NCBI GenBank assembly: GCA_017746715.1
Contig: JAGHZQ010000046.1
Location: 62,001-126,000, forward strand
Source of the DNA: Cyanobacteria bacterium SBLK
GTDB taxonomy: Bacteria; Cyanobacteriota; Cyanobacteriia; Cyanobacteriales; Spirulinaceae
Direction of reading: 5' to 3'
DNA: 64,000 nucleotides
Below, in pieces: positions 22,840 through 32,907 of the stretch. Within the stretch, counting starts at the first letter, position 1; each line of letters starts with the position of its first letter. A model generated the notes under the pieces. It saw only the letters and a program-made list of their open reading frames with translations, ran no database searches and was not told where the DNA came from. The position numbers and the translations under genes were made by a program.

Positions 22840-25074
22840 CTACGCCACATGCAATTGCGAAACCGCAGAAGGCAAACTCAACTCAAACGGATGGGGTCTG
22901 GCGATGCGATACCCTTGAACGTAATCCACCCCAATCGCGGTAATCTGGTCTAAAATAGCATCATTTTCTACAAATTCGGCAATGGTTTTTAAGCCCATTA
23001 AATGACCGATGCGATTAATGGCTTCGATCATGGCAGCATTGACCGGATCGCTGGTTAAATTTTTGACAAACTGACCGTCAATTTTGAGATAGTCAACGGG
23101 TAAATTTTTCAAGTAATTAAACGAAGACATCCCGCTCCCAAAATCGTCTAGGGCGAAAGAACAACCCAATTTTTTCAACTTGCGGATAAATTTAGCCGCC
23201 TTGTTGAGATTGGCGATCGCGGCGGTTTCGGTAATTTCAAAACAGATTCTTTCGGGAGGAATTTGATAACTGGCAAATTGTTGTTGTAAAAAGTCGAGGA
23301 ATCCCTCATCATTGAGACTGAGTGCAGATAAATTAACGGCATACCAAGTCGGAGAATTGTCGCGTTCGAAATTGTTTTCTCTAAAGTAAGAAGATAGGGT
23401 GGAAAATAAAGTTCGCACCACCCAGCGATCGATTTCCGGCATGAGATTGTAACGTTCTGCGGCGGCGATAAACACCCCCGGAGAGATTAATCTGCCGCGA
23501 TCGTCTTTCATGCGAATTAAGAGTTCGTAATGAAATGCACTGGCATTACTCGCATCAGCAATGGGTTGGGAATAGAGAAAAAAGCGATCGTCTTCCAAGG
23601 CTTTAATGATGCGCGAGACCCATTGCATATCCCCTTGACGCTGTTCGAGATCGCGATCGCCATTTTGATAAAGATAAATGCGATTGCCGCCGCGATCTTT
23701 GGCGGCATACATGGCGGCATCTGCCCAACTGAGAAGTTTTGCACCGCTTTCGACTTCGCGATCGATCGCCACGAGACCGACACTGGCCCCAACGCTAAAG
23801 GTTTTTTCCCGCCAATGGAAGCGAAAAGCCTTAATACTCTCGATCAATCGCGTTGCCACTTGCTGGCCTTTCACGAGAGGACGATAGGGTAGCAAAATGG
23901 CAAACTCATCTCCCCCCAAACGGGCAAGAATATCGGTAGAACGGAGTTGACTTTGCAAAAGTTCGGCAATTTGTCGCAACAGTTGGTCTCCTGCTGCGTG
24001 ACCTTGGGTATCGTTGATGATTTTGAACCGATCTAAATCGAGATAGCAAAGGACGTGTTCGTGTTTGCCTAATTTGGCTTCAAGGAGAATGTGCTGCAAG
24101 TTGCGTTCGAATTCCCGTCGGTTGACCAATCCGGTTAAGGCATCGTGACTGGCTTGCCAAGAAAGCTGGCTGGCGAGATTGTGAGAATAAGTCACATCCC
24201 GACAAACCAACACGGCTCCGACAATGCGATCGCTTTCCAAACGAATGGGGGCTGCCGAATATTCGATGATAAATTCTTGGGAGTCGATCGCTCTCAAGAG
24301 CATATGATTGGAAGGTTCGAGGGTATTGCCCCGGTTTAACACCCGAGCGATGGGATCGTTGATAGGAGATCCCGTAGAGGTGTCAAATAGCCATAATACT
24401 TTCTCTAGGAGACGGCCTTTAGCTTCTTCTTCACTCCATCCCGTTAAGGTTTGTGCAACGGGGTTTAACGATTGAATTCTGCCTTTGGCATCAGTGGTAA
24501 TCACCGCATCGCCGATGGAGTGCAAAGTAATTTGAGCCAGTTCTTTTTCTTGCAGGAGTGCTTGTTCGATCTGCTGGCGATCGCAAATCTCCTGTTTGAG
24601 AGCAGTATTGGCGAGGGCGAGTTCGACGGTGCGATCGCGCACTCGCATTTCCAATTCGGCCTTCGCTTGTTTGAGTGCTTCTGAGGTTTGCTTGCGCTCG
24701 ATGGCATACCGCAAAGAGCGTCTCAACACTTCGCAATTGATAAATCGCTTGACTAAGTAATCTTGAGCGCCTTGACGGACGGCTTCTACTGCCAGTTCGT
24801 CATCGTTAGTATTGCTCAAAACAACAATGGGTAAATGCGGGACTCGATCGAGTAAGGGGTTAAGGGATTCCAAGCCTTGAGAGTCTGGAAGGGTCAAATC
24901 CAAAAAAATGACATCGAATCTCTCTTTTTCTAGATAAGCGAGAGCTTCCTGCAAGCGCTTGGCACAACAAAAGCTAAACTGATTCGCTCCTACACCCTGT
25001 AATAATTCTTGTAGCAGTCTAGCCTCTGCAGGATTATCCTCAACCAAGAGTATTTTTACTGAGTTCTCCTGCAT
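22840..25074 (-). CDS. c-di-GMP signalling protein (REC-PAS-GGDEF-EAL)
   Basis: The 744-residue regulator begins with a receiver domain (ILLVEDNPAEARLLQ; phospho-Asp in FDVIFLDLTLPDSQG), a coiled helix, a PAS domain (about 180-295 with ITTDAKGRIQSLNPVAQTLTG), GGDEF with intact LGGDEFAI and an inhibitory RSTD I-site five residues before it, and EAL (ELLIR; VNLSALSL; CFEITETA; ALDDFGSG; YLKIDG). Catalytic residues of both enzyme domains are present, so it may both make and degrade c-di-GMP. A single-domain receiver gene lies 181 bases upstream on the same strand. A partner kinase is not adjacent. Confidence 0.93.
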   Translation of the reverse strand: MQENSVKILLVEDNPAEARLLQELLQGVGANQFSFCCAKRLQEALAYLEKERFDVIFLDLTLPDSQGLESLNPLLDRVPHLPIVVLSNTNDDELAVEAVRQGAQDYLVKRFINCEVLRRSLRYAIERKQTSEALKQAKAELEMRVRDRTVELALANTALKQEICDRQQIEQALLQEKELAQITLHSIGDAVITTDAKGRIQSLNPVAQTLTGWSEEEAKGRLLEKVLWLFDTSTGSPINDPIARVLNRGNTLEPSNHMLLRAIDSQEFIIEYSAAPIRLESDRIVGAVLVCRDVTYSHNLASQLSWQASHDALTGLVNRREFERNLQHILLEAKLGKHEHVLCYLDLDRFKIINDTQGHAAGDQLLRQIAELLQSQLRSTDILARLGGDEFAILLPYRPLVKGQQVATRLIESIKAFRFHWREKTFSVGASVGLVAIDREVESGAKLLSWADAAMYAAKDRGGNRIYLYQNGDRDLEQRQGDMQWVSRIIKALEDDRFFLYSQPIADASNASAFHYELLIRMKDDRGRLISPGVFIAAAERYNLMPEIDRWVVRTLFSTLSSYFRENNFERDNSPTWYAVNLSALSLNDEGFLDFLQQQFASYQIPPERICFEITETAAIANLNKAAKFIRKLKKLGCSFALDDFGSGMSSFNYLKNLPVDYLKIDGQFVKNLTSDPVNAAMIEAINRIGHLMGLKTIAEFVENDAILDQITAIGVDYVQGYRIARPHPFELSLPSAVSQLHVA

Positions 25075-25255
25075 GATTCTATGATTTTTTTTATGGTTGT
25101 GTTTTTATTATGGCTTAATATTTACTTTACTTTTGGTGGATATGTATATATTTATTCATAAATCTTAACTTTGCTGAGAGTAGAAGGAAACCGTTCGCTT
25201 TAGGATAATTATCGAGGGGGATCCTAGAAAAGTCGGGAAAGGGGATTTTTTGGGT

Positions 25256-25684
25256 TTACGTTGAAGGTAAGATGGCAGCCATTAGCCAAAACTCCTCGAT
25301 TTTGCGGACGACTTCAAATAACTGCTGGAGATTGCTCGATTTATTTAAGTAACAATTGGCATGAAGGGTATAGCTGGTCAGGATATCATTTGTGTCTTTA
25401 GAGGTAGTCAGGATGAGAACGGGAATGCATTTGAGGTCTGGATCGGTTTTAATTTCTGCTAGGACTTCATGGCCGTTTTTTCTCGGTAAATTTAAATCGA
25501 GGAGAATCAAATCCGGACGAGGTACGCTTGTATAATTGCGTTCTTGACGCAGATAAGCGATCGCCTCTACTCCGTCGCTCACATTTGTCATTTGATGAGG
25601 GCCTCCACTTTCTTTGAAAGCCTCTTCTATCAGACGAACGTGAGCGAGGTTATCTTCAACCAACAAAATGTTGCAATTTCTCAT
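25256..25684 (-). CDS. Single-domain response regulator (Rcp1-like)
   Basis: The 142-residue receiver domain has the acidic pair and Mg site in ILLVEDNLAHVRLI, the phospho-Asp in LILLDLNLPRKNG, the conserved Thr in ILTTSKD, and the Lys in CYLNKSSN. It has no output domain. The layout and extra C-terminal helix match the Rcp1 family, regulators that serve cyanobacterial phytochrome kinases. Its likely partner is unclear, because no phytochrome gene is in the window, but the REC-PAS-GGDEF-EAL gene lies just downstream on the same strand and may share a transcript. Confidence 0.92.
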   Translation of the reverse strand: MRNCNILLVEDNLAHVRLIEEAFKESGGPHQMTNVSDGVEAIAYLRQERNYTSVPRPDLILLDLNLPRKNGHEVLAEIKTDPDLKCIPVLILTTSKDTNDILTSYTLHANCYLNKSSNLQQLFEVVRKIEEFWLMAAILPST

Positions 25685-25980
25685 ATCTTATTATTCAATT
25701 GGGGGTGGTAAACAAATATTGCGATCGATACTGATTTGTTTACTTTATGAATTTATACTTAGTCTTTTATACAAGATTTATTTACAGTTTGCAACAATCG
25801 AGGGGGCGTACCCTTTACAATTCGCAATAATTTAAGAAATCGTGACAATTTTTTACTCTCACAAAATGTTATTTTTTCGCTCTGTTTGATTTCATTTTAA
25901 AGAGGGGATTGACAGGAACGAGTAACTTATCTAATATTAAGGACAATGAGCCGGTATAGAGTAGCATCATCGGGAAAGCA
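25685..25980. other. Intergenic region between response regulator and kinase
   Basis: AT-rich divergent region holding promoters of the receiver (minus) and kinase (plus) genes. I see no repeat or RNA gene. Confidence 0.35.
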
Positions 25981-27438
25981 ATGCACCAAATTGGCGAAAC
26001 GATTCAAAAACGCTATTATCTTTTAGGAGTTTTGGGGGAAGGAGGAAGCGGGATTACTTACCATGCGAAGGATATCAAAAACAAAGAAAATGTTGCGCTT
26101 AAAGCTCTTTCCTTAAAATATTTACAAGATTGGAAAGCGCTCGATCGCTTTGAGAGAGAAGCCAAAATATTAGAGCAGCTCGAGCATCCCGCCATTCCTC
26201 GCTATTTAGATTATTTTCAAATCGATAGGTCCGGCGATCGCCATTTCTATATCGTCCAGGAACTCGCACCGGGTCAATCGTTAGAGAGTTTGGTTGCAGG
26301 AGGATGGCAAACGAGCGAAAGAGAAGTGAAAGAAATTGCCAAACAGATCTTAGAAATTTTAGTTTACCTGCACGAGCTTTCTCCTCCTGTCATTCATCGG
26401 GATATCAAACCGCAAAATCTCATCCGACGGGAAGACGGGAAAATATTTCTCGTCGATTTTGGTGCAGTGCAGCAAACCTACCAAAGCACCCTTGCAAGAA
26501 GCAGTACGGTAGTGGGAACGTTTGGTTATATGGCACCGGAACAATTCATCGGTCAAGCCGTTCCCGCGACAGATTTATATGGCTTGGGAGCAACTTTATT
26601 GTTTATTTTAACCCATCGTTCTCCGGCAGACTTTCCTACCGAGCGATTGAAACTCAATTTTCGCGATCGCTTGTCCGTTGCCCCAGAATTTGGAATCTGG
26701 TTGGAAAAACTCCTCGAACCCGATCTCGGCGATCGCTTTTCTCATCCTCGGCAAGCGCTAAAAGCATTATTAAATCCGAAAATTCAAACCGCGCGATCGT
26801 CTGTTTTTAAGCGTCGAAAAAATCGCGCGATCCTAGTTCTCGGAATAACAACTATTTTGATTTGTGGATATATATTTCGTTATACTCTCCTCAGCAGTTT
26901 GGGATTTACTCCAGAACCATTTTATAAAGCTATTCTTGATGGCAATACGGAAAAAGTACAATACTATTTAGAGCGAGGAATTCGAGTCAATACTCGAGAT
27001 ATGTTAAGTAGCAGTCCTCTGCATTGGTCGGTTACCAATCAGCATCCAGATATCGTGCGATTATTAATTCAATACGGAGCAAAATTGGAAGATACTTATT
27101 CTCGAGATGACCATCGCGTTTTACACATTGCCGTACAACACCAAATACCAGAAACGACTCAATTATTATTAGAACAAGGAGCAGATATTAATGCGCGAGA
27201 TAATTTGGGTCGAACGCCTCTTCATTCTGCTATTTATAAACCCGACGTTCGCAATTCTTTTTATTATGGAATGCAGAATATCCCCAGAGAACCTTCGTTA
27301 AACACGATCGCTTTACTTTTGCAAAATGGTGCGGATGTCAATGCGCGCGATTTGAAGAATATGACCCCTTTAGACTATGCTCTGCAAGTAGATGCCAAAA
27401 AAGTAGAAAATTTACTTCGTAGCTACGGTGCAGAATAG
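25981..27438 (+). CDS. Ser/Thr protein kinase with ankyrin repeats, membrane-anchored
   Basis: The 485-residue protein has a cytoplasmic PknB-type kinase domain (1-265): glycine loop GEGGSG, catalytic Lys41 in VALKALS, IHRDIKPQN, VDFGAV and MAPEQF. One membrane segment follows (about 280-300), then ankyrin repeats (about 315-485; for example SPLHWSVTNQHPDIVRLLIQ and ADINARDNLGRTPLHSAI). If the kinase is inside the cell, the ankyrin tail would be periplasmic, a place where ankyrins are less usual. It is 33 bases upstream of a second, homologous kinase gene. Confidence 0.92.
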   Translation: MHQIGETIQKRYYLLGVLGEGGSGITYHAKDIKNKENVALKALSLKYLQDWKALDRFEREAKILEQLEHPAIPRYLDYFQIDRSGDRHFYIVQELAPGQSLESLVAGGWQTSEREVKEIAKQILEILVYLHELSPPVIHRDIKPQNLIRREDGKIFLVDFGAVQQTYQSTLARSSTVVGTFGYMAPEQFIGQAVPATDLYGLGATLLFILTHRSPADFPTERLKLNFRDRLSVAPEFGIWLEKLLEPDLGDRFSHPRQALKALLNPKIQTARSSVFKRRKNRAILVLGITTILICGYIFRYTLLSSLGFTPEPFYKAILDGNTEKVQYYLERGIRVNTRDMLSSSPLHWSVTNQHPDIVRLLIQYGAKLEDTYSRDDHRVLHIAVQHQIPETTQLLLEQGADINARDNLGRTPLHSAIYKPDVRNSFYYGMQNIPREPSLNTIALLLQNGADVNARDLKNMTPLDYALQVDAKKVENLLRSYGAE

Positions 27439-27471
27439 AGCCAAATCTAAAAAAAGATTAAAGAGGGAATT

Positions 27472-28854
27472 ATGCAGGACCACCAAACCGGAGAGATCGT
27501 TAATAACCTATACCAAATTCTCGATATTTTGGGACGGGGAGGAACGGGGATAACTTATAAAGCACGACATTTACAAACCAAAGAAATTGTTGCCTTAAAA
27601 ACTCTTTCCCTCAAACAAATAAACGATTGGAAAGTTTTAGAACTCTTTGAACGAGAAGCACAAACTTTATCGAGATTGAATCATTCTGGCATCCCCCGCT
27701 ATCTCGATTTTTTCTGGGTAGACGACCCGAGCGATCGCCGTTTTTACATCGCGCAACAGTTGATTGATGGGGTTTCTCTGGAAACTTTTGTCGCTAAAGG
27801 TGGATTTAAAAATCCCGCACAAATTTGGCATTTTGCAGGGATTCTTCTCGAAATTTTAATTTATTTACAAGATTATCAACCGCCGATCGTTCATCGAGAT
27901 ATCAAGCCTCAAAATATTATTATTCAAGCTCCTACTCAAGGAGAAAATCAAGCAAAAAGGCAAGTTTTTCTTGTGGATTTTGGTGCCGTGCAAGATACCT
28001 ATCGTCATACCATTACCAGAGGCAGTACGGTAGTCGGAACTTATGGATATATGGCCCCCGAACAATTCCGCGGACAAGCCGTACTCGCTACGGATTTATA
28101 TGGTTTAGGCGCAACATTGCTGTTTATTTTGACTCAAAAGAACCCTTCCGATTTACCCCGACGCAATCTAACAATTGATTTTCGTTCCGTTATTACTCTC
28201 GATCTTCCTTTTGCAAACTGGCTGGAAAAAATGCTCGAACCTGCCATAGAAGATCGTTTTGCATCGGCACGAGAAGCACTGGCAGTTTTGAAGGGAGAAG
28301 AAAAAATCAGAACGACTCCCCGACCGATAAAGCCGCTTAACAGTCCTATTGCCTTACAAAATAGTGAGGGAATCCTAAAAATTGAGATTCCTCCTGTTGG
28401 TTTTCGAAGCGATCGCGGTCTTTTTTACGGAAGAATTGTTTTTATTTGGAATGGAATTTTATTACTGTTGGTATTAGCGATGATTTTTCTTTCTCTGATT
28501 TTGACCCCAACAAAATATTTAAGTTTCGGTATTTTTGTTGTTTTAGCATTATGGATGTTACGAAAGTTTCTTTACAGCAATTTGTCTCGCATTCATTTAG
28601 AAATTAGCTTGCAAGAGATCCGCTTGCAAAAATACCTTTGGGGAATGCGCCATCAAAATATTCAGCGTCAAATCGCACCTCGCGCTCGCACCCGAACGTA
28701 CAATTTTTTCCCTAAGTTCAAACGATTATTTTCGGTATGTCAAATACAAACTGCAAGGAAAACCATATCTTTTGGTTTTTTTCTGACAGGGAAGGAACAA
28801 GAGTGGTTGGTCGCAGAAATTAATGAATTTTTAGATCGGAAAAAGATACGATGA
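27472..28854 (+). CDS. Ser/Thr protein kinase, membrane-bound with C-terminal beta domain
   Basis: The 460-residue kinase is a tandem relative of the preceding one (same GRGGTG loop, VALKTLS, VHRDIKPQN, LVDFGAV and MAPEQF). After the kinase domain (1-270) come two adjacent membrane segments (about 325-350 and 350-365), then a ~95-residue soluble tail of alternating strands (HLEISLQEIRLQKYLWG) that resembles the small PH-like domains of membrane kinases. It starts AAGAGGGAATT before the ATG, a good Shine-Dalgarno. The two kinases share an operon but have replaced tails, a sign of duplication and divergence of output or sensing. Confidence 0.92.
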   Translation: MQDHQTGEIVNNLYQILDILGRGGTGITYKARHLQTKEIVALKTLSLKQINDWKVLELFEREAQTLSRLNHSGIPRYLDFFWVDDPSDRRFYIAQQLIDGVSLETFVAKGGFKNPAQIWHFAGILLEILIYLQDYQPPIVHRDIKPQNIIIQAPTQGENQAKRQVFLVDFGAVQDTYRHTITRGSTVVGTYGYMAPEQFRGQAVLATDLYGLGATLLFILTQKNPSDLPRRNLTIDFRSVITLDLPFANWLEKMLEPAIEDRFASAREALAVLKGEEKIRTTPRPIKPLNSPIALQNSEGILKIEIPPVGFRSDRGLFYGRIVFIWNGILLLLVLAMIFLSLILTPTKYLSFGIFVVLALWMLRKFLYSNLSRIHLEISLQEIRLQKYLWGMRHQNIQRQIAPRARTRTYNFFPKFKRLFSVCQIQTARKTISFGFFLTGKEQEWLVAEINEFLDRKKIR

Positions 28855-29040
28855 ACTTAATTTGTTCTGTCAAAGGTATTGGCTGGGATGGAATCTTTTC
28901 AATAGCCGAATTTTCTCTATTGAAATGAGATCGCGCTCCCGCACGGTCAAGCGATCGTCCTGCAATGGTATAATGACCAACTGCTCTAGCCTTACCGCCA
29001 GAGAAGGATAAATATAGTAGCACTCACCCTTAAAAATTTT

Positions 29041-30078
29041 ATGAGCGAAGTTGCAGAACGTCCCCTCCCTAAAGTCGATACTTCTGATGTGAAACTCACC
29101 GAACAAGAGGCATCGATACTCTACGAAGATATGGTGCTGGGGCGACAATTTGAAGATAAATGCGCTGAAATGTACTATCGGGGCAAAATGTTCGGGTTTG
29201 TCCATCTCTATAACGGACAAGAAGCAGTTTCCACAGGGGTGATTAAAGCGATGCGCCCCGATGAAGACTACGTTTCCAGTACCTACCGAGATCACGTCCA
29301 CGCCCTCAGTGCAGGAGTACCCGCCCGAGAGGTGATGGCGGAATTGTTCGGCAAAGAAACGGGCTGTAGTAAGGGACGAGGGGGATCGATGCACATGTTC
29401 TCCGAACCCCATCGCTTGTTGGGAGGCTATGCTTTTGTGGCTGAAGGTATTCCCGTGGCAACAGGGGCGGCATTTCAGAGCAAATATCGTCGGGAAGCCC
29501 TCGGAGATGAAAGCGCAGATCAAGTGACTGCTTGTTTTTTTGGGGATGGTGCCAGCAATAACGGGCAGTTTTTTGAATGCTTGAATATGTCTGCCCTCTG
29601 GAAATTGCCCATCCTGTACGTCGTCGAGAATAATAAATGGGCGATCGGCATGGCTCACGATCGCGCCACCTCCCAACCGGAAATTTACAAAAAAGCCAGC
29701 GTTTTTGGCATGCACGGGGTTGAAGTGGACGGGATGGATATCTTAGCAGTACGAAAAGTCGCGCAAGAAGCGATCGCTCGCGCCCGTGCTGGCGAAGGAC
29801 CGACGTTAATTGAAGCCCTAACCTACCGTTTCCGGGGTCACTCCCTCGCGGATCCCGACGAACTTCGCAGCCAACAAGAAAAGGAATTTTGGAATGCGAG
29901 GGATCCCATCAAGCGCTTTGCCAGTCACGTTGTCGCACAAAATTTACTGAGTCAAGAGGAATTAGACGCAATCGACCGGAAAATTCAAAGCGTTATTGAG
30001 GATGCCGTGACATTTGCCGAGTCCAGTGCCGAACCGGATCCCGGCGAACTCTATCGTTATATTTTTGCGGAAACGTAA
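29041..30078 (+). CDS. pdhA: Pyruvate dehydrogenase E1 component, alpha subunit
   Basis: The 345-residue alpha subunit decarboxylates pyruvate using thiamine diphosphate, with the beta subunit elsewhere. The TPP motif is [20 protein letters not shown] (about 169-188), preceded by [19 protein letters not shown], and followed by [15 protein letters not shown] with the regulatory-loop Ser/Arg. It matches the cyanobacterial/plastid form. pdhC (E2) lies 25 kb away in the window, showing that PDH genes are dispersed here, as in other cyanobacteria. A very stable terminator follows. Confidence 0.95.
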   Translation: MSEVAERPLPKVDTSDVKLTEQEASILYEDMVLGRQFEDKCAEMYYRGKMFGFVHLYNGQEAVSTGVIKAMRPDEDYVSSTYRDHVHALSAGVPAREVMAELFGKETGCSKGRGGSMHMFSEPHRLLGGYAFVAEGIPVATGAAFQSKYRREALGDESADQVTACFFGDGASNNGQFFECLNMSALWKLPILYVVENNKWAIGMAHDRATSQPEIYKKASVFGMHGVEVDGMDILAVRKVAQEAIARARAGEGPTLIEALTYRFRGHSLADPDELRSQQEKEFWNARDPIKRFASHVVAQNLLSQEELDAIDRKIQSVIEDAVTFAESSAEPDPGELYRYIFAET

Positions 30079-30128
30079 ACGCGAAAAACAGAACTTGTAG
30101 TTTTCGTTCAACTATCAATTCTTTGCAA

Positions 30129-30166
30129 AAAGAGGCTGTTTTCTCAAGAAAACAGCCTCTTTTTAG
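30129..30166 (+). terminator. Rho-independent terminator of pdhA
   Basis: A 17-bp perfect stem (30129-30145 with 30150-30166) closed by a TCAA loop, with A-rich left and T-rich right flanks. It works in both directions in principle, but only pdhA feeds into it. Confidence 0.92.
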
Positions 30167-30371
30167 ACAATCGCGTTTTTTTATATTCAGGGTCTTTTAT
30201 GAATGCGACCCCATTTAAAAATTAGAGTCTTTATCTGAGCTGACTCTATTTGAACTTTTATTATCCTGTCAGGGATCGCGCCTTTTTCAAGAATCCATAA
30301 TATTTTCTTTAGGTTTTTTGATTTTTTGCCTTATTTCAAGGAATCCCCCCGATCCCGGAGCGATCGCATTC

Positions 30372-30743
30372 TCAAGTTCCCGTCAAAGACACGGGGCGAG
30401 GTTGTTGCAATCTCTCGGCAACAAGAGCTTCCGAGGAGGCAATATCATATTTAACGAGATTGGCTAATTCTTGCAGTTGGCTGATGGCTTCTGCCCCCTC
30501 CAACTTCATCAACTCGCGATCGTCTCGCATTTCCGTCCACGTAATCCCATAATCGGACACGAGAAAGCGAATGAGATGATTTTCGCCCAAACTTACCATA
30601 AAGGAAGCGCTATTCATCTCGTCGCCACAGGTATAGCAGGATGCTAAATAGCCTCGATTTTCCAACACCGTTGCCAGTGCTTGTAAATTCATGACGAGAT
30701 CGCGAACGAATTGACGGTGTTGCTGTGCTAATCGTAAGAACAC
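30372..30743 (-). CDS. DUF1815 family protein
   Basis: The protein matches DUF1815, a short cyanobacterial family of unknown function, conserved from FLRLAQQHRQFVRDLVMNLQ through NRGYLASCYTCGDEMNSASF to LVSDYGITWTEMRDD. I set the start at GTG 30743 (123 residues): on the minus strand GGAGGA ends seven bases before it, an ideal Shine-Dalgarno, and homologues start at this FxRLAxQHRQF sequence. The ATG at 30767 would place that Shine-Dalgarno inside the coding sequence. A CxxC pair (CYTC) may bind metal or form a disulfide. No partner gene is adjacent. Confidence 0.88.
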   Translation of the reverse strand: MFLRLAQQHRQFVRDLVMNLQALATVLENRGYLASCYTCGDEMNSASFMVSLGENHLIRFLVSDYGITWTEMRDDRELMKLEGAEAISQLQELANLVKYDIASSEALVAERLQQPRPVSLTGT

Positions 30744-31205
30744 GGTATTTTCCTCCAAACACCACATAACTCTAATTGTAACTCTTTTAACATTTTCTTA
30801 AGATTTTGTCTCAATTCAGTCAATTCAAATAGTTGGCGATCGCGGGATCGCTTGATTTAAAAAAGTTATGACCCAATTGGACAATTTCTTACCACACCCC
30901 TCGCAGATCGAACGCTTACCCTAATTACGATAGTGCATTCCTCAAATGCGATCGTTTGTTGATTTGTTTTGAGAGTGGTGTCGTTTTAACTAATACATAT
31001 TTAATTTTTTTTGTCAAGTTTTTGGCAAATATTTTTTTTGGCAATCGCCATTTCTTCGAAAAATCCGTTAATCCCCTGTCAAACAAGGGATTTTCCTGTT
31101 TTGTCCTATCGGAGCTTCGAGAAGAGAACGCCTACCTTTAGATATATTTGCAACTCTTAGCAAAACTTCATATAATCAAACAAAAGCAATGAGTATTTAT
31201 TCCTA
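30744..31205. other. Intergenic region upstream of ndhD
   Basis: Contains promoters for DUF1815 (minus) and ndhD (plus). A weak stem (AATCCCCTG with CAAGGGATT, one mismatch, about 31069-31091) is present. No RNA gene is recognised. Confidence 0.4.
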
Positions 31206-32813
31206 ATGCACTGGTCAAACCTTGAATTTCCGTGGCTCACAGCAACCATCCTGTTGCCCCTAGTCGCATCCTTCGCAATTCCCATCCTTCCCGATAAAGA
31301 CGGCAAAACCTTACGCTGGTACTCCTTCGGCGTTGGTTTTGCGACCTTAACCCTTGCCCTGTGGGGATTCTGGCAAAATTACAATCCCAACGAAACGGGA
31401 TATCAACTGACAGAAACTATCGTTTGGTTACCGCAAATTGGAGTGAATTGGTCGTTAGGGGTTGATGGATTATCCATGCCGCTTATTATTTTGTCTTGTT
31501 TTATCAGTACACTTGCTCTTTTGGCATCGTGGCGTGTAGAACGGAAACCCCGATTATTTTACTTCCTGATGCTGGTTCTTTATAGCGCTCAGATTGGCGT
31601 TTTTGCAGCTAAGGATTTGTTCCTTTTCTTCCTCGTTTGGGAGTTAGAATTAGTTCCGGTTTATCTCTTGATTTCTATTTGGGGCGGTAAAAAGCGCCTT
31701 TACGCAGCAACTAAATTTATTCTTTATACAGCCTTAGCTTCCTTATTTATTCTTGTTGCTGCTTTAGCAATGGCCTTTTATGGCGGTAATGTCACGTTTG
31801 ATATGGCGGAGTTGGGTTTAAAACAGTATCCTATCGCCTTAGAAATGTTGGCTTATATCGGCTTTCTCATCGCCTTTGGCGTCAAACTCCCGCTCTTTCC
31901 CTTACATACTTGGTTACCCGATGCTCATGGAGAGGCTTCCGCACCTGTCTCGATGATTTTGGCAGGAGTTTTACTAAAAATGGGCGGTTATGGTTTAATC
32001 CGCTTCAATGTAGAAATGTTCCCTCTCGCTCATATCAAATTTGCCCCCATTCTCATCATTTTAGGAATTGTTAACATCGTTTATGGTGCGTTTGCTGCTT
32101 TCGGACAAACTAATTTAAAACGCCGTTTGGCTTACTCCTCAATTTCTCATATGGGATTCGTTCTTATCGGGATTGCTTCCTTCACGGAATTGGGAATGAG
32201 CGGGGCAATGTTACAAATGCTTTCCCACGGTTTAATTGCCGCAATTTTGTTCTTCTTAGCTGGCGTCGTCTACGATCGCACTCATACCTTGATGATGGAT
32301 GAAATGAGCGGTTTAGCCAAACTAATGCCGAAAACATTTGCCTTATTTGTTGCGGGATCTATGGCTTCCTTGGCATTACCGGGAATGAGCGGTTTTGTTA
32401 GCGAGTTGACGGTATTTTTAGGACTGTCCAACAGCGATATGTACGGCACATCTTTTAAAGTCGTCACGGTATTTCTCGCCGCAGTAGGATTGATTGTCAC
32501 GCCGATTTATCTGCTCTCTGGATTGCGAGAAGTATTCTACGGGAAAAATAAAGAATCTTTATCCTTTAATCCCTTTGAAACCGATGCTAAACCCCGGGAA
32601 GTTTTCATCGCTGCTTGTTTGGTTATTCCCGTGATCGCTATCGGAATTTATCCCAAATGGGTGACGGATACTTACGACTCGAAAACTGTAGGGGTTGCGA
32701 TCGCTTCTCGTCAAGCGTTTCCCATCATTGCTCGAGAAGTTACCCCCCAAACCAGTTCCCACTTTTTGCCCCTCGCGACTCCGGCTCTAATTGCCCCTCC
32801 TTTGGAAAATTAG
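31206..32813 (+). CDS. ndhD: NAD(P)H-quinone oxidoreductase chain 4 (NdhD)
   Basis: The 535-residue membrane subunit of NDH-1 transfers protons as part of the photosynthetic complex. It has about 14 hydrophobic segments and family signatures: [39 protein letters not shown], and [14 protein letters not shown], with the key Glu and Lys in the antiporter-like helices. By similarity in the N-terminal third it belongs with the NdhD1/NdhD2 group, used in respiration and cyclic electron flow, rather than the CO2-uptake NdhD3/D4 group. It stands alone without ndhF beside it. The start is the ATG before [10 protein letters not shown]. Confidence 0.93.
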   Translation: MHWSNLEFPWLTATILLPLVASFAIPILPDKDGKTLRWYSFGVGFATLTLALWGFWQNYNPNETGYQLTETIVWLPQIGVNWSLGVDGLSMPLIILSCFISTLALLASWRVERKPRLFYFLMLVLYSAQIGVFAAKDLFLFFLVWELELVPVYLLISIWGGKKRLYAATKFILYTALASLFILVAALAMAFYGGNVTFDMAELGLKQYPIALEMLAYIGFLIAFGVKLPLFPLHTWLPDAHGEASAPVSMILAGVLLKMGGYGLIRFNVEMFPLAHIKFAPILIILGIVNIVYGAFAAFGQTNLKRRLAYSSISHMGFVLIGIASFTELGMSGAMLQMLSHGLIAAILFFLAGVVYDRTHTLMMDEMSGLAKLMPKTFALFVAGSMASLALPGMSGFVSELTVFLGLSNSDMYGTSFKVVTVFLAAVGLIVTPIYLLSGLREVFYGKNKESLSFNPFETDAKPREVFIAACLVIPVIAIGIYPKWVTDTYDSKTVGVAIASRQAFPIIAREVTPQTSSHFLPLATPALIAPPLEN

Positions 32814-32843
32814 CAAGTAAAATCAATAAATCTTAACAAAAAG

Positions 32844-32885
32844 AAAAGCGATCGCTTTTACTAGAAATAGGGCGATCGCTTTTTT
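32844..32885 (+). terminator. Terminator of ndhD built from two HIP1 sites
   Basis: AAAAGCGATCGC (32844-32855) pairs with GCGATCGCTTTT (32872-32883), followed by more T. Two GCGATCGC octamers form the stem of a normal intrinsic terminator, which is neat. Each octamer is itself palindromic. Confidence 0.75.
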
Positions 32886-32907
32886 GCATCTCCTTGCTAT
32901 ATCATCT

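Noticed and set aside
28870..29715. 281-codon minus-strand frame over pdhA
   Set aside because: It is antisense to a clear pdhA and has no family features; it follows from codon bias on the other strand.
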